From Caproicibacter sp047777415 (lineage in GTDB: Bacteria > Bacillota > Clostridia > Oscillospirales > Acutalibacteraceae), in contig JBKEEO010000001.1 in NCBI GenBank assembly GCA_047777415.1, positions 248,001 to 312,000 of the forward strand: 64,000 nucleotides of DNA, given 5' to 3'. The stretch's first letter is position 1; each line of letters begins with the position of its first letter. Both the position numbers and the translations under genes were made by a program. Below are positions 15,380 through 24,259 of this stretch, piece after piece. Below the pieces are notes generated by a model. That model did not search any database, was not told the DNA's origin, and worked only from the letters and a program-made list of their open reading frames with translations.

Positions 15380-16225
15380 TTAAATGGCTTGCCGCCCAAA
15401 ATAGTCCATTGCACGGCTGACCGGCATAGGTTTTGCATAGCGGAAACCCTGAATTTTATCGCATCCGCATTGATGGACAAATTGGTCATGTTTTTCGGTT
15501 TCCACCCCCTCCGCTACCACAGTCAAATCGATGTTGTGAAATGTACGAGTTAATTCTCGGATCATAATGTTGCACCGCTGATTTTTCATAGAATCCCAAA
15601 TGAGGCTTTTATCAATTTTGACCACATCAAACGGTAAATCTATCACATTGATAATATTCGAATAACCCGTGCCGAAGTCATCCAATGCAAACTGAATGCC
15701 TGCACGGCTCAGTTCCATAATTTTTTCGGCAATCAGCGTATAGTTGCGTATCAGAATACTTTCTGTAACTACAAAAAGAATGCGATTTGGCGAAATACCG
15801 TTGTCTCGAATAATTTTCAGAAGGCGCGGTACAGCGTTTTCACCCATGAGCTGCACTACGGAGAGATTAACAGATATGGTGTCTATATTAATGTTGCAGG
15901 AAAGCAGATGGCTGATATATTGGCATACATGTTTCAAAACCATACATCCAATTTCAATGATTTGTCCGGAGTCCTCCGCAATTGGTATAAATTTTTCCGG
16001 TGAAATGTATTCGCCGTTTGGATCCTTCAGCCGAAGCAGTGCCTCCGCCTCTGTAAAGCGTCCGTCACAGACCGTATAGAGCGGCTGATAATAGATTTCA
16101 AAACGATCGTTGCGTATTGCATCATCCAGCCAATGTGCGATCCGATGCTTTTCCTCTTGATTGAACGTCCAAAAAGACTGTTTTGTTAGAACGTTTTCCA
16201 GTTGATTATTTTCTGAACCCGGCAT
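15380..16225 (-). CDS. EAL-domain c-di-GMP phosphodiesterase, stand-alone
   Basis: 281 residues from ATG 16225 (GGGGAAG 8 nt upstream). The whole protein is one EAL domain with the catalytic signatures in order: EAEALLR (EAL), VNLSVVQL (Asn ligand), VVTES (Glu), DDFGTGYS, DVVKIDKS (Lys), VAEGVET and the closing QGFRYAKPMP. All appear intact, so hydrolysis of c-di-GMP to pGpG is expected. No sensor, membrane or GGDEF domain is attached. It has its own promoter and probable terminator. The PilZ receptor at 30745 in the motility region is a plausible downstream partner. Confidence 0.92.
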   Translation of the reverse strand: MPGSENNQLENVLTKQSFWTFNQEEKHRIAHWLDDAIRNDRFEIYYQPLYTVCDGRFTEAEALLRLKDPNGEYISPEKFIPIAEDSGQIIEIGCMVLKHVCQYISHLLSCNINIDTISVNLSVVQLMGENAVPRLLKIIRDNGISPNRILFVVTESILIRNYTLIAEKIMELSRAGIQFALDDFGTGYSNIINVIDLPFDVVKIDKSLIWDSMKNQRCNIMIRELTRTFHNIDLTVVAEGVETEKHDQFVHQCGCDKIQGFRYAKPMPVSRAMDYFGRQAI

Positions 16226-16600
16226 CTGAATCACTTCCCCGTAATGCTCTTAAATCCCATGCAGTCAAATAAAGTCTGACTGTTAGATAAGCCCACTGAA
16301 CGGATTCTTTTAAAGAATATTCTGTGAGGAAATGCAGTCATTTTAAATAAAACACTATCATCAGTATATAATTCTTTATGATAATTTGCAATAATATTTT
16401 ATACCTGAGAGGGTGTAATGCTTCGCTTGAACAATTCATAACCTTATACTTTAAGTAATGATTGCATAAAATTTAAATTACTATCATTCTCGTTATGTAA
16501 ATCTATCTTAAGGATATGGAAAGAGCAAAAGAATGTACTCCTACAATAATAAGTGTATATTTGAGGGCAATCAGTCTGAAAATAATCCAGAGGTGAAACT
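16226..16600. other. intergenic region between divergent EAL gene and ypeB
   Basis: It holds the leftward promoter of the EAL gene, an inverted repeat ATTCTTT-T-AAAGAAT (16304-16318) in that gene's leader, and the ypeB ribosome site. A weak sigma-G-like pair (GCATA at 16464, CATTCTC at 16485, 16-bp spacer) precedes ypeB but is not convincing. No small gene is seen. Confidence 0.45.
16363..16391 (-). promoter_or_regulatory. sigma-A promoter of the EAL gene
   Basis: On the minus strand TTGCAA (16386-16391), 17-bp spacer, TATACT (16363-16368). It implies a leader of about 130 nt. Confidence 0.65.
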
Positions 16601-17875
16601 ATGAAAAAGAAACAGATTGCAACGCTGATAATTGTCATAACTATTATTTTGTCTCTGGGCGGAGCAACCGTATATGGTTACTCTCAGGCAGAACATTACA
16701 AAAGAAATTTGCAGTACAGCTACACACGTGCATTAAGTGACCTGCGCGACTGCGTTGACAACATGCAAATTACACTAAACAAGGCAGTTTATGCGAACAC
16801 AGCCACCGAGCAGAACGGTCTTGCCGCTGAACTGATGCGGCAATCCAGTATGGCAAAAGCGGCAGTTTCTGTGTTGCCGCTGACGGAAAATTCCATTGAT
16901 AATGTGAGTAAATTCATCACACAGGTTGGTGATTTCTCCGCCAGTATTTCCAAAAAAATTTCAGAAGGTCAGTCCATCAGTGAGAGTGAATTTCAATCAA
17001 TAGAAGCACTGGAAACCTATGCGAAAAAACTGCAGCAAGACCTGCAGGAGGTACACCCGGACTTTAGCTCGGCCAACTTTAACGATTATTTAAAAAACAC
17101 AGAAGAGGATTTTACAAATTTTCCTTCGATGATATATGACGGGCCGTTTTCCGACCATATCGGTCAGATGAAACCGAAATTAACCGAGGGAAAGGAAAGT
17201 ATAGCGCAGGGTAACGCACAAAATATCGCAGCAGATTTTTTAGGTCTGAACGAGTCCGAATTGACCCACACGACCGATACAGCCGGCAATATGCCAACGT
17301 ATAACTTTACTGCAAACGACGGAACCATCCGCATTTGTGTAACAAAAGCGGGCGGCTTTGTTTCCGACATGGCAAATACCCGAGATATTGGCGATGTTAA
17401 GCTGGACTGCAATGCCGCTTTTGAAAAAGCCCGTGCTTTTTTAGACAGCAGAGGCATTCAAAATATGAAGGAATCTTATTACATTATTAACGACGGAATC
17501 TGCATGATCAATTACGCGTATCAGCAAGACGAAATCATTTGCTACCCGGATTTAATCAAAGTCGGCGTGGCGCTCGACAACGGTGACATTGTGCGTTTTC
17601 AGTCAACAGGTTATTTGATGAACCATACGGACAGAACACTGAGCGCTTCACTTTCTTCTGCGGACGCACAGGAAAAGGTCAGCGATATTTTGACCGTTCA
17701 ATCCCGCCGCCTTGCGTTAATTCCGACCCCCGGCCTAAACGAAGTATTGTGTTGGGAATTCCAATGCACAGGAAAAAACAATGACCGTGTCTTGGTCTAT
17801 ATCAATGCTAACACCGGATTTGAAGAAAACATTCTCATTTTGGAATCCTCCGATAAAGGCGTTCTGGCAAAATAA
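16601..17875 (+). CDS. ypeB: spore germination protein YpeB
   Basis: 424 residues, typical length. An N-terminal anchor (about 7-25) is followed by a helical domain (about 30-190) and PepSY-like repeats. Family signatures include FPSMIYDGPFSDHIGQMKP, FDSRGI-type helices and TGYLMNHTDR. YpeB is made in the forespore, anchored on the outside of its inner membrane, and holds the cortex-lytic enzyme SleB in place and in check. ATG 16601 follows AGAGGTG. SleB normally lies next to ypeB, but no sleB-like gene is in this window. Its presence marks the organism as an endospore former. Confidence 0.92.
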   Translation: MKKKQIATLIIVITIILSLGGATVYGYSQAEHYKRNLQYSYTRALSDLRDCVDNMQITLNKAVYANTATEQNGLAAELMRQSSMAKAAVSVLPLTENSIDNVSKFITQVGDFSASISKKISEGQSISESEFQSIEALETYAKKLQQDLQEVHPDFSSANFNDYLKNTEEDFTNFPSMIYDGPFSDHIGQMKPKLTEGKESIAQGNAQNIAADFLGLNESELTHTTDTAGNMPTYNFTANDGTIRICVTKAGGFVSDMANTRDIGDVKLDCNAAFEKARAFLDSRGIQNMKESYYIINDGICMINYAYQQDEIICYPDLIKVGVALDNGDIVRFQSTGYLMNHTDRTLSASLSSADAQEKVSDILTVQSRRLALIPTPGLNEVLCWEFQCTGKNNDRVLVYINANTGFEENILILESSDKGVLAK

Positions 17876-17997
17876 ACACGCAATGGCATATCTTTTTTGT
17901 AAACTGAGCAACTCATTCTTTTCCGTTTCATATCTGCAACAACTGCTTTCTAGAATTTGCATAGTCGTTCTTGGCTGACCCTGCTTTGACAATCCTG

Positions 17998-18006
17998 TGG
18001 TATAAT
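17998..18006 (+). promoter_or_regulatory. extended -10 promoter of cdaR
   Basis: TGG-TATAAT (17998-18006), 63 bp before the cdaR start. No good -35 at 17 bp, consistent with an extended -10 promoter. Confidence 0.6.
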
Positions 18007-18069
18007 GTGGATAACAAGTAAAAGACTTTGTCTTTCGTTTGAATATATGAAACAGCAGGGTGAAACGAT

Positions 18070-19230
18070 ATGTTGCTTTCTGCCCAAAGTGCTCAACAAA
18101 TCGCACAGGAAATCAGTTCCATTGTAAAACAGCACGTCAATATAATGGATGAAAACGGCTATATCATTGCAAGCACGGATTCAAAGCGTATTGGAGATTT
18201 TCACGCCGGCGCGAAAAAAATTATCGATGAACATCTTACTGAATTCTATGTAAAAAAAGAGGATGAAACACCTACAACTCGTGCCGGCCTAAACCTTCCA
18301 ATCACTCTAGCTGGTAAAATCATCGGTGTGGTTGGTATCACCGGCGAATATGAGCAGGTTTATAATTACGGACAAATCGTCCAGAAAATGACGGAAATTC
18401 TGGTTCGCGAAAGTTATATACAGTTACAGGAACGTCTCGATAAAAAAATTGTCAACCGTTTTTTAGAAGACTGGATTCTAGGGGACGGTATGGAAAACGG
18501 GCAATCCTTTGTCGAAAGAGGACTTGCCTTACATATTGATATTTTGCGTCCGCGCCGTGCAATGGTTCTTCGGCTGGAAAATTTTCAAACTCTTTCAGCA
18601 ACAAACGAGGGTCAAAAATTGATTGAAAAAGTTGAAAAATCCATCCGTAAGTTTATCTGCGCGGAACCGAACAATGTTTTCCTTCGGCTGACTACCAAAC
18701 AAGTTTGCCTTGTCACCCCGCGGGATGACCATCAAATGAATCAACTGGCTCAAGCATTGATTTCGCACATCCGAAAAACCTGCCATATTGAACTTTTAAT
18801 TGGGATTGATGATAATCCAAACGGAACTCTGGACGTCAAAACCGCATACTTGCGAGCGGATAAGGCTTCCCATGCCAGCAGAATTTCTCAACAAGTTACT
18901 TTTTACAGCCAAATGACAACGGAGATTTTTTTAGGGGAAATCCCTCATGCTGTTAAAAGAGAATATATTCAAAAAATATTTCCGGGATTTAATTCGGCTG
19001 AAATTCGGCACTGGATTCGCCTGCTGGAAGTATATTTTGCCTCCGACGGATCCATTAAACGGACATCGGAAAAGCTTTTTATGCACAAAAATACATTGCA
19101 GTACAAACTAAAAAGGCTTGCTGCCATAACCGGTTATGATATCCGTCTGCCAAGAAACTGTGCGATTTATTTTATTGCCATTCAGTTCTTTCACGATTTG
19201 CAGAATGAACATGAATTGTTAGATATGTGA
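18070..19230 (+). CDS. cdaR: CdaR-family regulator of glycerate/sugar-diacid use
   Basis: 386 residues. The N-terminal diacid-recognition domain (about 1-135) contains VNIMDENGYIIASTDSKRIG and GLNLPITLAGKIIGVVGITG, the ligand-binding PAS-like fold of CdaR. A middle GGDEF-like CdaR domain follows. The C-terminal PucR-type helix-turn-helix is at about 325-375 (LFMHKNTLQYKLKRLAAITG). CdaR proteins activate genes for glucarate, galactarate or glycerate use when bound to glycerate. The next two genes are a GntP permease and a glycerate kinase, so glycerate is the likely signal. A large palindromic repeat lies between this gene and the permease. Confidence 0.9.
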   Translation: MLLSAQSAQQIAQEISSIVKQHVNIMDENGYIIASTDSKRIGDFHAGAKKIIDEHLTEFYVKKEDETPTTRAGLNLPITLAGKIIGVVGITGEYEQVYNYGQIVQKMTEILVRESYIQLQERLDKKIVNRFLEDWILGDGMENGQSFVERGLALHIDILRPRRAMVLRLENFQTLSATNEGQKLIEKVEKSIRKFICAEPNNVFLRLTTKQVCLVTPRDDHQMNQLAQALISHIRKTCHIELLIGIDDNPNGTLDVKTAYLRADKASHASRISQQVTFYSQMTTEIFLGEIPHAVKREYIQKIFPGFNSAEIRHWIRLLEVYFASDGSIKRTSEKLFMHKNTLQYKLKRLAAITGYDIRLPRNCAIYFIAIQFFHDLQNEHELLDM

Positions 19231-19247
19231 GATGTTTTCCAAAATAT

Positions 19248-19293
19248 TGTTATATATAACAGAATCTAAGTTAAAATTCTGTTATATATAACA
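19248..19293. promoter_or_regulatory. double palindromic operator, candidate CdaR site
   Basis: Two identical copies of the 14-bp palindrome TGTTATATATAACA (19248-19261 and 19280-19293), flanked inside by AGAAT and ATTCT, so the whole 46 bp is itself an inverted repeat. It ends 7 bp upstream of the gntP -35 box, a classic activator position. Confidence 0.75.
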
Positions 19294-19300
19294 TAGACGT

Positions 19301-19329
19301 CTGGCATCAAAAAATATAATATGTATAAT
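19301..19329 (+). promoter_or_regulatory. promoter of gntP-glycerate kinase
   Basis: CTGGCA (19301-19306), 17-bp spacer, TATAAT (19324-19329). The weak -35 and strong -10 fit an activator-dependent promoter. Confidence 0.65.
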
Positions 19330-19398
19330 GACAGAATGATAGATCCAATTAATTTTGTCTATCATGCCGGTTTATAAATGTTTGGAGGTGTCTGCTAA

Positions 19399-20805
19399 AT
19401 GTCCGGATTTGGGTTGATTATCGCATTTATCATTGCTGTGATTTTGATGATTCTGGCAATCTCAAAGCTAAAAATTCACCCGTTTTTAGCTATCATGGGA
19501 ATATCCCTTTTGCTTGGGCTTGCCGCGGGAATTCCTCTGGTAAACATCAAAAATGCTGATGGCACTGTTGCTGTGCAAGGGATTGCCAATGTCATCGGAG
19601 CAGGTTTTAGCGGAACATTTACGAGTATCGGAATTGTCATTATTTTAGGTGCTTTGATTGGTACGGTTTTGGAAGCCACAGGTGCTGCGCTAAAACTGGC
19701 AGATATGGTAATTCATGTCGTTGGACCGAAGCATCCTGATCTTGCCATGCTAATTATGGGATGGGTGGTATCCATTCCCGTCTTTTGTGACAGCGGATTT
19801 GTGATTTTAAACCCGATCCGCAAAGCACTGGTGCAGCGCACCCGTAACAGCAGCGTTGCGCTTACAGTCTGCCTGTCGGCGGGACTGTATTCTGCTCATG
19901 TATTCATCCCTCCCACTCCTGGTCCGATTGCCGCAGCAAATACACTGGGCATCGGAGAAAATTTGCTTCTGATAATGGGGCTGGGTGTGATTGTTTCCAT
20001 TCCCGCTTTATGTGCTGCTTACTTTTATTCCAAATTCATAGGCAAACGCGTAAAATCCGCAGACGAAGCGGATACAAAATCTGCAAATGGAGAAATTGTA
20101 AAAACATATGAAGAAATCCTAAAGGAATATGGGAAACTTCCGAACGGTGCGCTGTCGTTAAGTCCCATCATTGTTCCCATTATCCTTATGGCTTTGGGAT
20201 CCATTTCCTCCATGGCGCATTGGACTGGTTTCGGTGCAGATCTGTGCGCTTTCCTTGGCACGCCGATTATCGCGCTTGCCGTGGGTACAATCTTTGCAGT
20301 GTGGCTTCTGCAGAATATGAATAAGATGGATCGTTTTTATGAAGTGACAAACGAAACACTGAAAACAGTTGGTCCCATTCTGTTCATCACCGCCGCTGGT
20401 GGCGTTCTGGGCAAAGTGATTGCCGTTTCTGGTATGGTTGAATATATTACAGCCAATGCATCCTTGCTGGAAAGCGTCGGAATTTTCTTCCCATTCCTGC
20501 TTGCAGCCATTTTAAAGACAGCACAAGGTTCATCGACCGTTGCCATTACAACAACAGCGGGCATCATGGCGCCGCTGATGGGAGTTCTTGGCCTGCAATC
20601 CCCTGTGATGAGTGCATTGACAGTTATGGCAATCGGCGCAGGTGCTATGACAGTTTCCCATGCAAATGACTCTTATTTTTGGGTTGTAACAAATTTTGGG
20701 GCCATGAAACCGGAACAAGGATACAAAACGCAAACTATGGTTACCCTTTTGGAAGGCCTTACATCCATGGCTGCAGTATTTGTTTTATCACTCTTTTTGC
20801 ATTGA
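19399..20805 (+). CDS. gntP: GntP-family gluconate/glycerate permease
   Basis: 468 residues with about 12-13 hydrophobic segments. Family signatures include IHPFLAIMGISLLLGLAAGI near residues 24-45, IPVFCDSGFVILNPI in the middle, FIPPTPGPIAAANTLG, LAAILKTAQGSSTVAITTTA and SHANDSYFWVVTNF. GntP proteins are proton symporters for aldonates and glycerate in the cytoplasmic membrane. The start ATG 19399 follows GGAGGTG. Placement between cdaR and a glycerate kinase points to glycerate or a related sugar acid as substrate, which is inference from context. Confidence 0.92.
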   Translation: MSGFGLIIAFIIAVILMILAISKLKIHPFLAIMGISLLLGLAAGIPLVNIKNADGTVAVQGIANVIGAGFSGTFTSIGIVIILGALIGTVLEATGAALKLADMVIHVVGPKHPDLAMLIMGWVVSIPVFCDSGFVILNPIRKALVQRTRNSSVALTVCLSAGLYSAHVFIPPTPGPIAAANTLGIGENLLLIMGLGVIVSIPALCAAYFYSKFIGKRVKSADEADTKSANGEIVKTYEEILKEYGKLPNGALSLSPIIVPIILMALGSISSMAHWTGFGADLCAFLGTPIIALAVGTIFAVWLLQNMNKMDRFYEVTNETLKTVGPILFITAAGGVLGKVIAVSGMVEYITANASLLESVGIFFPFLLAAILKTAQGSSTVAITTTAGIMAPLMGVLGLQSPVMSALTVMAIGAGAMTVSHANDSYFWVVTNFGAMKPEQGYKTQTMVTLLEGLTSMAAVFVLSLFLH

Positions 20806-20865
20806 TGAAAGAAGAATCCGATTTTGCATTCGTGTAAATTCAGGAGAATTTAAGGAGAGAGTTCT

Positions 20866-22005
20866 ATGAAAAAAGTATTACTGATTCCCGATTCTTTTAA
20901 AGGCACAATGTCCTCAATTGAGATTTGTGGCATCATGAAAGATACAATTCTCAAATACTTTCCTCATGCTGATGTCCTAAGCATTCCCGTCGCTGACGGC
21001 GGCGAAGGCAGCGTAGATGCCTTTTTAGCAGCTAACGGAGGCGAAAAAATTTCTCTGACTGTAAAAGGCCCATACTTTGAGGATATTCCGGCTTTTTACG
21101 GCAAACTTCCCGATGGAACCGCTGTAGTGGAAATGGCAGCGGCGGCAGGGCTTCCGCTTGTTGGTGAAAATCGGTCGGCAGGAAAAACCACTACTTACGG
21201 TGTGGGGCAGTTGATTGCCCACGCCGCGGAATCCGGATGCCGCAAAATTATTGTTGGTCTGGGAGGAAGTGCTACAAATGACGGCGGAACAGGCGCTGCC
21301 TCTGCCCTAGGTGTGCGTTTTCGCGACAAAAACGGTAAGGATTTTATCCCGGTTGGTGAAACGCTTGGAAACATTGCGTCTATCGACGTAAGCGGTATGA
21401 ATCCGGCCCTGCATAATGTTGAACTAATTACCATGTGCGACATTGACAATCCTTTATGCGGCCCCCGCGGAGCCGCCGCTGTTTTCGGCCCACAAAAAGG
21501 TGCTACTAAAGAGGAAGTCCTCCAACTTGACCGAAATTTGGAGCATTTGGCTGAGGTTGTCCGCAAAGATCTTGGAAAAGACATTCTCTCCCTGCCGGGT
21601 GCGGGTGCGGCCGGCGGTATGGGCGGCGGCATGGCGGCATTTTTCGACAGTCATTTGCAAATGGGAATTGAAACCGTACTCGACACAGTACATTTCGATG
21701 AGCAGCTTTCAGGTGCAGACTTCGTCTTTACCGGCGAGGGCAAACTGGATTCCCAATCAATGGGTGGTAAAGTGGTGATTGGGGTTGCCCGCAGAGCTAA
21801 AAAACAGGGTGTTCCCCTCATTGCCGTAGTGGGTGACATTGGCGACGAAATTACGCAGGCCTACGATGAAGGTGTGAGTGCTATTTTTAGCATCAACCGT
21901 GTAGCAATTCCGTTTTCAGAAGCAAAGCTCCGCTGCCGGCAAGATCTAACCCTTACTATGGATAACCTCATGCGCTTTTTTGCCACCATGGAAAAGAATA
22001 CATAA
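20866..22005 (+). CDS. glxK: glycerate kinase (GlxK/GarK family)
   Basis: 379 residues, usual length for the family. It opens with LLIPDSFKGTMSSIEICGIM and has ADGGEGSVDAFL, GLGGSATNDGGTGAASALG (nucleotide loop) and FTGEGKLDSQSMGGKV, all diagnostic. It phosphorylates glycerate to 2-phosphoglycerate (some members to 3-phosphoglycerate), feeding lower glycolysis. It lies 60 bp after gntP in the same direction and is the last gene of the glycerate cluster; a strong hairpin follows. ATG 20866 follows AAGGAGAG. Confidence 0.93.
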   Translation: MKKVLLIPDSFKGTMSSIEICGIMKDTILKYFPHADVLSIPVADGGEGSVDAFLAANGGEKISLTVKGPYFEDIPAFYGKLPDGTAVVEMAAAAGLPLVGENRSAGKTTTYGVGQLIAHAAESGCRKIIVGLGGSATNDGGTGAASALGVRFRDKNGKDFIPVGETLGNIASIDVSGMNPALHNVELITMCDIDNPLCGPRGAAAVFGPQKGATKEEVLQLDRNLEHLAEVVRKDLGKDILSLPGAGAAGGMGGGMAAFFDSHLQMGIETVLDTVHFDEQLSGADFVFTGEGKLDSQSMGGKVVIGVARRAKKQGVPLIAVVGDIGDEITQAYDEGVSAIFSINRVAIPFSEAKLRCRQDLTLTMDNLMRFFATMEKNT

Positions 22006-22092
22006 TTATATATTTAATCTACTAATCATATGTATCATGAACCCCGACGCTTTCATAGACTTTTCCCTTCTTGTGAAACACATGCATAGCAA

Positions 22093-22130
22093 TGCCGGTC
22101 TGCAGCCCTTCGTGGGCGGGCAGACCGGCA
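22093..22130. terminator. strong hairpin between convergent glycerate kinase and mcp genes
   Basis: TGCCGGTCTGC (22093-22103) pairs perfectly with GCAGACCGGCA (22120-22130). Position between convergent genes suggests a bidirectional terminator, but neither strand has a T-tract after the stem. Confidence 0.5.
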
Positions 22131-22157
22131 TAAGTATGTGCATACCATAAAGGATTG

Positions 22158-24236
22158 TTATTCGTTCAGCTTTAGGGCGCTTAATGCTCCCTCCAGTTGC
22201 TTTGCCAGCCGATTTAGTTCCTGACTGGTTGCTGCACTCTGCTCCGCTGTGGCAGAATTGGATTGAACAACGGCAGAAATCTGTTCTGTCCCCTGATTAA
22301 TTTGACCGATGGCTTTAGCCTGCTCTTGTGAAGACTTTGAAATAGATTCAAACAATGCAGCCATTGATTTCACGCCGCTGATAATCTCTTGCAAAGCTGC
22401 GGCTGTATCATCCGCGATTTTTCGTCCTTCCTCCACGGCATTGATAGAATCCTGAATGAGACTGGCCGTGTTTTTAACCGCCTCTGAACTTTTTCCGGCT
22501 AGATTTCTCACTTCGTCCGCAACAACAGAGAATCCTTTTCCTGCCTCTCCGGCACGCGCAGCTTCTACCGCTGCATTGAGCGCAAGAATATTGGTCTGAA
22601 ATGCTATATCTTCAATGGTCTTGATGATTTTTTCGATTCTGCTGGAAGTGTCCTCAATTCTGGACATTGCATCGATCATTTTTTTCATCTGTTCGCTTCC
22701 CTTAGTAACCTGATCCATTGTATTGGAAGCCAACGAATCCGCTTGCTTGACATACTGCGCACTTTCTTCTACTTTCATTGTAATTTCTTTCATAGAAGCG
22801 GCAAGCTGCTCTATTGTTCCTGCTTGTTCTGTGGCGCCCTGGGCTATTGTATGAGAACCCTCCGATACCTGCTGTGCACCGCCTGCAACCTGCTCGGCCA
22901 TCCGTTTGATATCGCTGAACATCAAGTTCATGGATTCAATGATGGAGTTCAATGCATCTCTGATTGCGACAAAATCACCACGGTACTCACGCCGCGTGCT
23001 GAGAGTAAAATCACCCTGTGCCATACCGCCTAGCACATTTGAAATCTCTGCAATATATCCATTTAACGATGCCACAGTTGCATTAAATGTTTTGGAAAGG
23101 GATTCAATTTCATCCTTGGTATGAACAATGGGAACTTCGGAATGCAAATCTCCTTCTGCCAATGTTTCAATGCGACCTGCAAGTGACAGTACCGGTTTGA
23201 CAATCGGAACTGCAATGCTTCTGGAAATCAAAATAGAAAGAATTATAAACGCGGCAATAATGGCAAGTGCTATGTAGATTGCACGATACATACTTTCAAG
23301 CATTTCGGATTTGACCGCCACTACACCAACGGACCAATCGCTTAATCCAGGTACCGGCAAGTAGGAAATATAAACATCCTGCCCGTTAAATTTAACGGAC
23401 TCTCCTCCTGTTTTCCCAGCTGCCATTTTTTCTACGACTCCGGCTATTTCAGCATAAGCCGGGTCTTGTTTTGCTAAATCTATGTAATTTAAGCGCTCTA
23501 GAACATTGCTGATATTTTTATCTGCTATAATGGTGCCGGTTTGATCAACCATAAATCCGTATCCGGATTTTCCTATCTTGATATCATAAATTAAGTTATT
23601 GAGTGAGCCAATGGCTAAGGAACCGGTAATAACCTTCGTAGAATAATCTTCCGGATCAATAATCGGGGTGGCCATTGTTGCTACCATTCCGCTGGCTGAA
23701 TCTGAAACATAAGGACTGGAGATGGCAAAATGCCCATTCATTGCTTCCTTAAAAAAATCCCTATCGCTGATATCTTCACCCATGACTGTTATCCCGGTGC
23801 TGTCAGCCAAATCCACCCCATAAAAGCCGTGACCTCTGGCCTGGGTATTCAATTCCTTTCTAATATCTTCAATTGAAGCAGATTCGTCATGCCAAATATC
23901 GTTTTTAGCAATATCGGTAAGTGCCGATTGATATTGCTTTAAGTAAGTTGTGATCACTGTACTGTACGCTTTGGCGGAGGAGTTCACTTCATCTTCCATG
24001 AAACTCATAGCATTTTGATAAATAAGAAACAGCGTAGTTCCTCCAAAAATAATACAGATCGAAATCGTAATCAGCATAATGCGGATCAGTAATTTCTTTT
24101 TTAAACCTTGATTTCCGAGTTTTTGCTCAAATTTATCCGCATTCACTCGCATTTTTGTTTTTGTTGGAATGAATTTTAATTTTTTTGAGAATTTCAAGAA
24201 TGATGTGAGGAAAGCTTTAAAATTTACTTTAATCAA
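22158..24236 (-). CDS. methyl-accepting chemotaxis protein with dCache-type sensor
   Basis: 692 residues, starting at TTG 24236 behind GGGAGTTG; an ATG 84 nt later has no ribosome site. A basic cytoplasmic N-terminus of about 45 residues precedes TM1 (LLIRIMLITISICIIFGG). An extracytoplasmic double-Cache-like domain spans about 75-315 (DRDFFKEAMNGHFAISSPYV, GYGFMVDQTGTIIAD). TM2 lies near 316-338, followed by HAMP and a signalling coiled coil with the conserved tip IEDIAFQTNILALNAAVEAA. It probably senses a small organic ligand at the membrane and controls CheA. It is last in the cheA-cheR-cheB-mcp run. Confidence 0.93.
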   Translation of the reverse strand: MIKVNFKAFLTSFLKFSKKLKFIPTKTKMRVNADKFEQKLGNQGLKKKLLIRIMLITISICIIFGGTTLFLIYQNAMSFMEDEVNSSAKAYSTVITTYLKQYQSALTDIAKNDIWHDESASIEDIRKELNTQARGHGFYGVDLADSTGITVMGEDISDRDFFKEAMNGHFAISSPYVSDSASGMVATMATPIIDPEDYSTKVITGSLAIGSLNNLIYDIKIGKSGYGFMVDQTGTIIADKNISNVLERLNYIDLAKQDPAYAEIAGVVEKMAAGKTGGESVKFNGQDVYISYLPVPGLSDWSVGVVAVKSEMLESMYRAIYIALAIIAAFIILSILISRSIAVPIVKPVLSLAGRIETLAEGDLHSEVPIVHTKDEIESLSKTFNATVASLNGYIAEISNVLGGMAQGDFTLSTRREYRGDFVAIRDALNSIIESMNLMFSDIKRMAEQVAGGAQQVSEGSHTIAQGATEQAGTIEQLAASMKEITMKVEESAQYVKQADSLASNTMDQVTKGSEQMKKMIDAMSRIEDTSSRIEKIIKTIEDIAFQTNILALNAAVEAARAGEAGKGFSVVADEVRNLAGKSSEAVKNTASLIQDSINAVEEGRKIADDTAAALQEIISGVKSMAALFESISKSSQEQAKAIGQINQGTEQISAVVQSNSATAEQSAATSQELNRLAKQLEGALSALKLNE

Positions 24237-24259
24237 TTTTTACAACTCCCGGTAAAAAA

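Noticed and set aside
16464..16491. sigma-G promoter before ypeB
   Set aside because: GCATA and CATTCTC resemble the forespore consensus, but the -10 has a mismatch, the spacing is 16 bp and the distance to the start is over 100 bp, so I do not list it as a feature.
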